This document shows positions 54,745-61,096 of a stretch of DNA of 61,096 nucleotides, one piece after another (the stretch's first letter is position 1; the number at the start of each line of letters is the position of its first letter). The notes beneath the pieces are model-generated. The model was not told the origin of the DNA and did no database searches. It was given only the letters and a program-made list of their open reading frames with translations. The position numbers and the translations under genes are program-made. The stretch is from contig CASEFP010000063.1 in the NCBI GenBank assembly GCA_949287225.1, positions 1 to 61,096 on the forward strand, written 5' to 3'. Source of the DNA: an uncultured Lentisphaeria bacterium (GTDB lineage Bacteria; Verrucomicrobiota; Lentisphaeria; Victivallales; UBA1829).

Positions 54745-55448
54745 GCCAACTCCTTCGCCATCGTGCGTGCGTCAACTTTGATTCCAGGTGTCATCGTGGC
54801 GGAAAGCGTGCAGCTCTGAAGATAAACGCCTTTGGCGGAAGCAGGCTTCGCCTTGATGATGGCCTTGACTACGGCAATGCAGTTTTCGGTAATGTCTTCC
54901 GCTTTGAACGAAAGCTTTCCGACAGGCACCTGGACGCATGCGCCTTTATCCGCGCGAAACTCGACACGGCCGGCTTTTGCTTCTGACACCGCGTGCGCGA
55001 CTTTGTCCGTCACAGTGCCGGTTTTCGGATTGGGCATCAATCCCTTGGGACCGAGCTGACGGCCGAGAGGACGGACCTGAGACATCGCCGACGGCGTTGC
55101 AATCAGGACGTCGAAATCAACCCAGCCTTCCTTGATTTTACCGATGATATCCTCATAACCGGCAAAATCAGCACCCGCGTCAAGAGCCTCTTTTCTACGG
55201 GTGTCGTCATCGGCAATCACACAGACCTTCACGGTCTTACCGGTTCCCTTGGGAAGCGGAAGAGCGCCGCGGACAGTCTGGTCAGTCTGCTTGGGATCCA
55301 CACCGAGCTTGAACGAAAGTTCGACCGTCTGGTCAAATTTCGGCTGCGGAAGCTCCTTCAGGACTTTGACGGCCTCAGCAAGCTGATACTGTGTAGCCTT
55401 GTCGAATTTCCCGAGCTGCGCTTTGTAAAGTTTACTTCTTTTACCCAT
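54741..55448 (-). CDS. rplA: 50S ribosomal protein L1
   Basis: The 235-residue protein is L1, which forms the mobile stalk at the E site and often represses its own operon. Motifs: [40 protein letters not shown], and [16 protein letters not shown]. Its start overlaps the end of rplK by eight bases, and it overlaps rplJ by four, so the three genes are translationally coupled. Confidence 0.98.
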   Translation of the reverse strand: MGKRSKLYKAQLGKFDKATQYQLAEAVKVLKELPQPKFDQTVELSFKLGVDPKQTDQTVRGALPLPKGTGKTVKVCVIADDDTRRKEALDAGADFAGYEDIIGKIKEGWVDFDVLIATPSAMSQVRPLGRQLGPKGLMPNPKTGTVTDKVAHAVSEAKAGRVEFRADKGACVQVPVGKLSFKAEDITENCIAVVKAIIKAKPASAKGVYLQSCTLSATMTPGIKVDARTMAKELA

Positions 55449-55869
55449 CTACCACCTCAATTCCCATGCTGCGCGCCGTGCCTTCGATGATTCTCATCGC
55501 GGCCGCTTCGCTGCGGGCGTTGATGTCGTTCTTCTTCGTCTGCACGATCTGCTTGATCTGGGAGCGGGTGATCTTTCCGGCCTTTTCCCGGCCGGGAGCC
55601 TTGGAACCGCTCGCGAGACCTGCCAGCTTCTTGATCAGAACAGGAGCCGGCGGAGATTTCGTGATGAACGTGAACGAACGATCCTGGTAAACGGTAATCA
55701 CGACCGGGATCACTGTCCCTGCCTGCGATTGTGTTGCGGCGTTGAACTGCTTGCAGAATTCCATGATGTTCACGCCGGCCTGACCGAGGGCAGGACCGAC
55801 GGGAGGCGCCGGATTTGCAGCGCCTGCGGGAATCTGCAAACGGATCTCCGCTGTTACCTTTTTCGCCAT
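55441..55869 (-). CDS. rplK: 50S ribosomal protein L11
   Basis: The 142-residue protein is L11, which binds the GTPase-associated 23S rRNA and is needed for the stringent response. Motifs: [54 protein letters not shown] and [10 protein letters not shown]. The ATG at 55869 gives the normal length; the longer frame to 55920 is not used. Confidence 0.98.
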   Translation of the reverse strand: MAKKVTAEIRLQIPAGAANPAPPVGPALGQAGVNIMEFCKQFNAATQSQAGTVIPVVITVYQDRSFTFITKSPPAPVLIKKLAGLASGSKAPGREKAGKITRSQIKQIVQTKKNDINARSEAAAMRIIEGTARSMGIEVVDG

Positions 55870-55965
55870 TTGTTCCTCCGTATTCGCTCGTGTGGTGCGG
55901 AAAAGCAGGATTCCTCCCACAGTTGCGACGTCATATGATACGAATGAGTTGTCCGAACCGGGGAA

Positions 55966-56535
55966 TTACTCCTCGCGCTCGACCTGCCAGAACTCAACTT
56001 CAACCGGTGTGGAGCGTCCGAAAATGGAAACCATAAGTTTGAGTCTCCCCCGTTCGGGATCGATCTCGACAATAACGCCGGAAAAGTTTTCAAACGGGCC
56101 GTCCTTGATCCGGACGGTCTCGCCGACTTCGCCGGGAACCGCCGCCGGCGGACGGGGCTGCTCCGCAGGATGGTTGACCCAGATGTCAATCTCCTCCTGG
56201 GACATCGGCATGGGCTTTTCGCCGCCGCCGCTGAAACCGATCACCCCTTGAATATTATGAATGAAATGCCAGGTTTTTTCATCCGGTCTTCCCTCCGCAT
56301 CATAAAGATCCATGCGGACCAGAACATAACCCGGGAAAAATTTCCGCTTGACAGGAGTCTTTTTTCCGTTTTTCACGACGGTGATCTGTTCCGTGGGTAT
56401 CAAGACCTCATAAACAGGACACGAAGCATCCGCCATCTTGATCTGTTTTTCAATATTCTCGCGCACACGGTTTTCCTGTCCGGAAAGCGTGTGGAGAACA
56501 TACCATTGCCCTGCTGTGTTATCCATGATGCTCAA
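55966..56535 (-). CDS. nusG: Transcription termination/antitermination protein NusG
   Basis: The 189-residue protein has the NGN domain (QWYVLHTLSGQENRVRENIE, FPGYVLVRMDL) and a C-terminal KOW domain (VRIKDGPFENFSGVIVEID). It couples RNA polymerase to Rho or ribosomes. A TTG at 56535 lies five bases after AGGAG and is taken as start; the ATG at 56526 is 14 bases from it, so the true start could be either. It sits between secE and rplK in the standard order. Confidence 0.95.
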   Translation of the reverse strand: MSIMDNTAGQWYVLHTLSGQENRVRENIEKQIKMADASCPVYEVLIPTEQITVVKNGKKTPVKRKFFPGYVLVRMDLYDAEGRPDEKTWHFIHNIQGVIGFSGGGEKPMPMSQEEIDIWVNHPAEQPRPPAAVPGEVGETVRIKDGPFENFSGVIVEIDPERGRLKLMVSIFGRSTPVEVEFWQVEREE

Positions 56536-56595
56536 CTATGCTCCTGGAAATATGAAATATTATAAAAACGGAAACAACCGTATTACACTACAAAA

Positions 56596-56802
56596 TCAAA
56601 ATGTGGTAAGATATCTGATGATTCTGAAAAGAACCTGGTCGACCGCGGCAAGATAAGCGGTTGCAATCACAAGCGCGACAATGACAAGAATTGTGGATTC
56701 AAAAAGCTGATCCCTCGTCGGCCAGTTGCACTTTCTCATCTCTTCCACAGTGTCAAAGATGAAAGTTCTAATTTTATCTATCCAAACGCCCATGATCGGC
56801 AT
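56596..56802 (-). CDS. secE: Preprotein translocase subunit SecE
   Basis: The 68-residue protein is the short single-span form of SecE. The amphipathic segment FIFDTVEEMRKCNWPTRDQL contains the conserved W-P-T, and one membrane helix follows (STILVIVALVIATAYLAAV). It stabilises SecY in the translocon. The ATG at 56802 follows AAAGGA closely; a second in-frame ATG is at 56793. It lies between tRNA-Trp and nusG, the standard place. Confidence 0.94.
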   Translation of the reverse strand: MPIMGVWIDKIRTFIFDTVEEMRKCNWPTRDQLFESTILVIVALVIATAYLAAVDQVLFRIIRYLTTF

Positions 56803-56854
56803 GATCCTTTCCCGGTCGTTTTCTTTCTGCATGCCCGGACCGGATCGGGCTAAA

Positions 56855-56931
56855 TGGCAGGGGCGGTGGGGCTCGAACTCACGACCTGCGGTTTTGGAGA
56901 CCGCTGCTCTAGCCAACTGAGCTACACCCCT
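56855..56931 (-). tRNA. tRNA-Trp (anticodon CCA)
   Basis: The minus strand folds into a cloverleaf: acceptor AGGGGTG/CGCCCCT, anticodon loop CTCCAAA with anticodon CCA, T-loop TTCGAGC. The discriminator base is G and the 3' CCA is encoded. One A-C mismatch is present in the T-stem. It lies between rpmG and secE, as in many bacteria. Confidence 0.95.
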
Positions 56932-56979
56932 GCATGTTCCGGCTTGTTCACGCAGCAGCCGGGACTGCGTCAGGCGACC

Positions 56980-57129
56980 TTACTTGGTCTCCTTGTGCAC
57001 GGTGTGTTTCCGCTGAAACTTGCAGTATTTCTTCTTTTCAAGACGGCCGGGAGTATTTCTTTTCTCCTTGGTCGTCGTATAATTCCTGCGTTTGCACTCC
57101 GTGCATTCCAATGTAATGATTTCACGCAT
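56980..57129 (-). CDS. rpmG: 50S ribosomal protein L33
   Basis: The 49-residue protein begins [20 protein letters not shown] and ends KHTVHKETK. Two C-x2-C-type positions are partly kept (CTEC, with a single Cys in KYCKF), between the zinc-binding and zinc-free L33 types. AAGGTGA precedes the ATG. It lies between tuf and tRNA-Trp, its common neighbours. Confidence 0.95.
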   Translation of the reverse strand: MREIITLECTECKRRNYTTTKEKRNTPGRLEKKKYCKFQRKHTVHKETK

Positions 57130-57222
57130 CTTGATTCACCTTGCGGAGTCTTTTCCGGACTCCCGATGTTAAGCACAGTCTCCGGTTTCCCGGAGAACTG
57201 CGCCGGCGCAATGGAAATCCAA

Positions 57223-58431
<1,209 letters not shown>

Positions 58432-58519
58432 CTCGTGTCCTCCTTTTGATGACTTCGCCTATGGCTTTGCTTTTTTCCGTTATTGCTAATCCGTTTTATA
58501 ACACAAACCGAAAAATATA

Positions 58520-58595
58520 TGGAGCCCACGACCGGGATTGAACCGATGACCTCGTCCTTACCAAGGACGTGCTCTACCAACTGAGCCACGTGGGC
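58520..58595 (-). tRNA. tRNA-Thr (anticodon GGT)
   Basis: Cloverleaf on the minus strand: acceptor GCCCACG/CGTGGGC, anticodon stem CGTCC/GGACG with loop TTGGTAA, T-loop TTCAATC, encoded CCA. It lies 88 bp upstream of tuf, the classical tRNA-tuf arrangement. Confidence 0.96.
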
Positions 58596-58664
58596 GCTCC
58601 GTTTTTTCTGAAACGCAAACCAATCCGCGCAAAAGCGCAAAGAATCTGCGACAGCAGAGCCTTT

Positions 58665-58692
58665 AATATAGCTCTTACCATTCACATTTCAA
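58665..58692 (-). promoter_or_regulatory. Predicted promoter of tRNA-Thr-tuf
   Basis: Minus strand: -35 TTGAAA (58687-58692), 16-bp spacer, -10 TATATT (58665-58670), about 65 bp before the tRNA-Thr 5' end. Confidence 0.55.
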
Positions 58693-58806
58693 ATGATTTT
58701 TCTATCTTTTTTCAGTTTTTTCCATATTTTTCCATAGACAGGCGTCTCATTATTATAGAAAAAGCAGAAATATCACATTTCGAAATGATCAGAAAGAAGA
58801 AAGAAA

Positions 58807-58890
58807 TGGTGCTCGAGGGGAGACTCGAACTCCCACGGATTGCTCCACTAGCACCTCAAGCTAGCGCGTCTGCCATTCCGCCACCCGAGC
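58807..58890 (-). tRNA. tRNA-Leu (anticodon GAG)
   Basis: An 84-nt class II tRNA on the minus strand: acceptor GCTCGGG/CTCGAGC (with one G-T type pair), anticodon stem CTAGC/GCTAG with loop TTGAGGT, a long variable arm, T-loop TTCGAGT, encoded CCA. Its 5' end is 32 bp from the stop codon of the mobile-element repressor gene. Confidence 0.95.
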
Positions 58891-58922
58891 ATTTACCGTG
58901 CATTTCCGGCAAATAACAGCTC

Positions 58923-59684
58923 TTAATTTACGCTGTTTCCCCGAATTGTCAAGCCGGATTGAATTTTTTTTTGATTTTTTTCACCGGCACCCCCACGCAG
59001 GCAGACCGCCTTAACCCACAGCGCGGGGAACATCCACTCCACACGCCCACGTTCAACGCGATAATTCCATACAACTTTCTTCCCTCCATCACGGAAAGGC
59101 TCCAGATGAACACATTCGTTTTCCAGAAAAACACGCCGCAGCAGAAGAGATTCACTCCCCCGCATCCGCAACACAGCAAAATCACCGTCTTTCACACGTT
59201 CTTCAGCCGCACACAGGAGCTCCACACAGGCGGAACCAAAAGCAATTGCGTCCGCAGACCCCAGTTCCACGGAAAAATATTTCTTTCTGCAGTCGCAGAC
59301 GAACCAGGCTTTTTCCGCCGCAAACTTTTCCGCAAACACGCAGATTGACTCCATGACGGGATCATACGACAGCATATCATGTTCACGCAGCAGCGGAACG
59401 GGAATCATCCTCCGCTCCACAGAAATCCCATCCATACAGTCGGAATATTTTTCTCGAATCCGCATCAGCTCCATATCGGGGAAACGGCTTCTCAAATACA
59501 ATTCGATTTCCGGATAAACCCGCCCCCTCCACAAATCACTGTTAATCCGCTTCGTCTTTCCTGTCAGCCAGAATAAAACAGTGCTGTGCGCAACTCCAAT
59601 CCGCCTGCTGAAGGCAAGCAGACCACCGGATTTTTTCACAGCCTCGGACAAAGAGCTGCGGATCACGGAATCAATCAAACGCAT
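58923..59684 (-). CDS. Phage-type repressor with HTH and degenerate S24/LexA-like domain
   Basis: The 253-residue protein has an N-terminal helix-turn-helix (GLLAFSRRIGVAHSTVLFWL, residues ~20-40). Its C-terminal half resembles the LexA/CI S24 fold (VKDGDFAVLRMRGSESLLLR, then ECVHLEPF). The usual G-D-S-M catalytic serine motif is not seen, and Arg replaces the expected Lys in LLLRRVF, so self-cleavage is unlikely. The ATG at 59684 has GAGAGGTG eight bases upstream. It faces away from an AT-rich region and a plus-strand zinc-ribbon gene, the layout of a prophage or transposable-element immunity region. The last ~20 residues (KNQKKIQSGLTIRGNSVN) look like chromosomal sequence read through from the insertion. 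Confidence 0.72.
   Translation of the reverse strand: MRLIDSVIRSSLSEAVKKSGGLLAFSRRIGVAHSTVLFWLTGKTKRINSDLWRGRVYPEIELYLRSRFPDMELMRIREKYSDCMDGISVERRMIPVPLLREHDMLSYDPVMESICVFAEKFAAEKAWFVCDCRKKYFSVELGSADAIAFGSACVELLCAAEERVKDGDFAVLRMRGSESLLLRRVFLENECVHLEPFRDGGKKVVWNYRVERGRVEWMFPALWVKAVCLRGGAGEKNQKKIQSGLTIRGNSVN
58925..58952 (-). promoter_or_regulatory. tRNA-Leu promoter inside the repressor 3' codons
   Basis: Minus strand: perfect -35 TTGACA (58947-58952), 16-bp spacer, -10 TAATTT-type box read as TAAATT (58925-58930), ending on the repressor stop codon. Transcription would start near 58918, 28 bp before tRNA-Leu. Confidence 0.6.
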
Positions 59685-60062
59685 AACCTTTACACCTCTC
59701 CGAAAAAATTCCAATCTCAATTGCAGTCCATATATTTAACATAGCAATAAACATTATTTTTACAAGCAGAAATACCTTTTTTATCTTTATTTTATTTTAT
59801 AATTTGATTTCGTTTATAATAACAATAAAATACACGTTTACGAAAAACCAATATATCCAACCCATATCATTGTAATAAAAAACATTAACAAGCAGTATAT
59901 AATCCATATCATAAAGCATTTAATAAACATATAAAAACATATAAATAAAATTAAATCAATGATTAAATCTAAAAATAAACACAATATGAAATCATATTTT
60001 TTACCATTTTTATTTGACGCTCGAAGAGAAAATAAAGACACAAAAAAAGAAAGGACACATTT
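59685..60062. other. AT-rich control region of the mobile element
   Basis: The 378-bp stretch between the divergent repressor and zinc-ribbon genes is far richer in A and T than the rest of the window. It contains a direct repeat of AACATATAAA near 59927-59948 and a short palindrome AATCAATGATT. The hydrophobic open frame on its minus strand (59838-60077) lacks a ribosome-binding site and is judged to be noise. It probably holds the divergent promoters and repressor sites. Confidence 0.55.
59738..59765 (-). promoter_or_regulatory. Predicted repressor promoter
   Basis: Minus strand: -35 TTGTAA (59760-59765), 16-bp spacer, -10 TATGTT (59738-59743), about 47 bp before the repressor start codon. 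Confidence 0.4.
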
Positions 60063-60539
60063 ATGTTCGGCTGCCACAACTGCGGAAAAAAAATTGTAAA
60101 GGACACCCCTTACGCCAAATCACCATGCGCCGCATGCCGCGCACAGCAGAATCCCATGCCGCATTCCCGATATCGGGAGGATCCAGCTCAATTTTCCACG
60201 CTTCAGGTCATGCATCCAGCCTATGACGAACCCGATGAAAAATCCATTGAACTGCGAATCCGGGAAGAACTTTTCCATTCCCTTGCAAAAACAATCCACA
60301 TCCTCTTTCAAATGAAGGAGCAATATCCTGAAACCTATAAATTCATTGAAGCAAAAATGGGCAATCCAAGCCTCACTTACTCGGAACTTGCCGATATGTT
60401 CTCCTGCAAAAAACAGAATGTGCTCTATCATTTGAAAAAAGCCACGGCAATCTGTCCGGAACTCCGGAATGCCTTACTGATCGACACGCGCTTTTCAGGC
60501 GGACATTACGCGCTGCGCAATACAGCAAAACACCACTGA
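60063..60539 (+). CDS. Zinc-ribbon/helix-turn-helix protein of the mobile element
   Basis: The 158-residue protein has an N-terminal zinc ribbon (Cys4-Cys7 and Cys22-Cys25) and a C-terminal helix-turn-helix (SLTYSELADMFSCKKQNVLY). A Glu-rich helical middle joins them. AAAGGA lies seven to eight bases before the ATG. I do not recognise a named family; a small DNA-binding regulator of early element genes is likely. It is divergent from the repressor across the AT-rich region and followed by repeat copy C. Confidence 0.65.
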   Translation: MFGCHNCGKKIVKDTPYAKSPCAACRAQQNPMPHSRYREDPAQFSTLQVMHPAYDEPDEKSIELRIREELFHSLAKTIHILFQMKEQYPETYKFIEAKMGNPSLTYSELADMFSCKKQNVLYHLKKATAICPELRNALLIDTRFSGGHYALRNTAKHH

Positions 60540-60637
60540 AACAAAGAAAAAAACATTCGAACCAGAAAAACCGGCAGGCCATCCGCATTTGCCGGAAATT
60601 GATCAATGACGGAACAAGATGTTCCGGAAATGAATTA

Positions 60638-60775
60638 CCGCAATGCAAGCATACGCGGTATCGGGGATTTCGCCTCCGGCGACCCGCTTACACAGCCGGA
60701 CTGCGGCAGGACAGAAAGTCCTGCATAAAGTTTTGCGATGCAGAGCATCGCTGTATGGAACAGATTTTTTGAATC
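60638..60775 (+). repeat. Dispersed multi-hairpin repeat, copy C
   Basis: The third copy of the element, the same orientation as A and B. The final hairpin GCGATGC-AGA-GCATCGC (60735-60751) is identical to the others. The fourth stem is kept with a changed loop (GCAGGAC-AGAAA-GTCCTGC). The tail TGTATGGAACAGATTTTTTGAA matches copy A. The third stem has lost its central pair (CCCGC/GCCGG). It lies between the zinc-ribbon gene and the next plus-strand gene. Confidence 0.85.
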
Positions 60776-60795
60776 AACCTGAAAGGATATGGGCC

Positions 60796-61096
60796 GTGAA
60801 CAACCATGCCGCAATTCTGTCCGCTCTGAAAGAGAGACTCGGAACCATTGAAAACGACAACGGGGAAAAGTTTTTGAAATCCATCCTGATTCCAGCATCC
60901 CCGCTCTCGGCAGAAACAATCTTTGACCGTTATCCGGATCTGACGCACTTTCCCGCAGCCATAATCGTCCCGGATAAAATGCTTCCGGACAACGGAGGAT
61001 TGACCCGAACACTTGCCGTGCATATTTTTCTGCTTGCGGAAAGCTTCTGCAACGGCGGAGCGGCTCCGGAAATTCTCAAACTGCAGGAAAAGGTTC
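60796..61096 (+). CDS. Partial gene, possible phage tail-terminator-like protein
   Basis: An open frame starting at GTG (AAAGGA eight bases upstream) runs off the window after about 100 residues. The start AAILSALKERLGTIENDNG and the later HFPAAIIVPDKML recall small Mu-type tail proteins (gp37/DUF1834-like), but the match is weak. The same frame is open back through repeat copy C to an ATG at 60643, so a longer product using repeat sequence is possible. The neighbours suggest a mobile element. Its function is unresolved. Confidence 0.5.
   Translation, partial: MNNHAAILSALKERLGTIENDNGEKFLKSILIPASPLSAETIFDRYPDLTHFPAAIIVPDKMLPDNGGLTRTLAVHIFLLAESFCNGGAAPEILKLQEKV

Noticed and set aside
58807..58890. 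The 3' end of tRNA-Leu as attachment site of the mobile element
   Set aside because: The element lies on the 5' side of this tRNA, and no duplicated tRNA 3' segment is seen in the window.
59838..60077. Hydrophobic 79-residue frame on the minus strand of the AT-rich region
   Set aside because: AT-rich DNA gives Phe/Leu/Ile/Tyr codons by chance, and the frame lacks a ribosome-binding site and overlaps the start of the zinc-ribbon gene.

Overview
The window is one contiguous bacterial chromosome segment of moderate to high GC, except for an AT-rich island near 59.7-60.06 kb. Several signs point to the Lentisphaerota (Victivallales-like), within the Planctomycetes-Verrucomicrobia-Chlamydiae group. 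Two pseudopilins have the long type IV prepilin signature and a C-terminal H-x9-DG motif, each placed next to a regulator and a large secreted protein. EF-Tu has a divergent switch I. The metabolism is that of a carbohydrate-degrading anaerobe: acetate kinase plus a superoxide reductase/flavodiiron/rubredoxin oxygen-defence operon. The assignment is inference; no 16S gene is present.

Layout. 0-14.4 kb: a Gfo/Idh/MocA oxidoreductase; an AraC regulator divergent from a pseudopilin and a GH123/DUF4091-like secreted protein; an operon ychF-murJ-nitroreductase-unknown; murD; a phosphoesterase/beta-propeller fusion; a lipoprotein. 14.6-25.3 kb: ackA, an M20 amidohydrolase, cdaA-ybbR (cyclic di-AMP synthesis and its partner), glnS, a four-module sulfur-relay flavoprotein, and purU with a YkvA-like gene. 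25.4-33.8 kb: a second regulator-pseudopilin-secreted protein cassette, whose GntR/LacI regulator is broken by one in-frame UGA; a Ser/Thr protein kinase; and a TIGR02757 protein. 33.9-38.8 kb: the operon perR-superoxide reductase-fprA-rubredoxin, a branched-chain aminotransferase, a Pal-like lipoprotein and a YkgJ-type cysteine-cluster protein.

38.9-58.9 kb is one long minus-strand block of expression genes. In transcription order it runs tRNA-Leu, tRNA-Thr, tuf, rpmG, tRNA-Trp, secE, nusG, rplK, rplA, rplJ, rplL, rpoB, rpoC, rpsL, rpsG, fusA, rpsJ, rplC, rplD, rplW, rplB, rpsS. A strong terminator directly after rpsS splits the usual S10 operon. 58.9 kb to the end looks like the edge of a mobile element or prophage: an S24-like repressor, an AT-rich control region, a zinc-ribbon regulator and a partial gene.

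The most unusual items are: a dispersed element of about 140 bp with five hairpins, present three times in the same orientation; the duplicated regulator-pseudopilin-secreted enzyme cassette with visible operators; the RNA polymerase and EF-Tu sequence variants; and the tRNA-Leu promoter embedded in the last codons of the mobile-element repressor.
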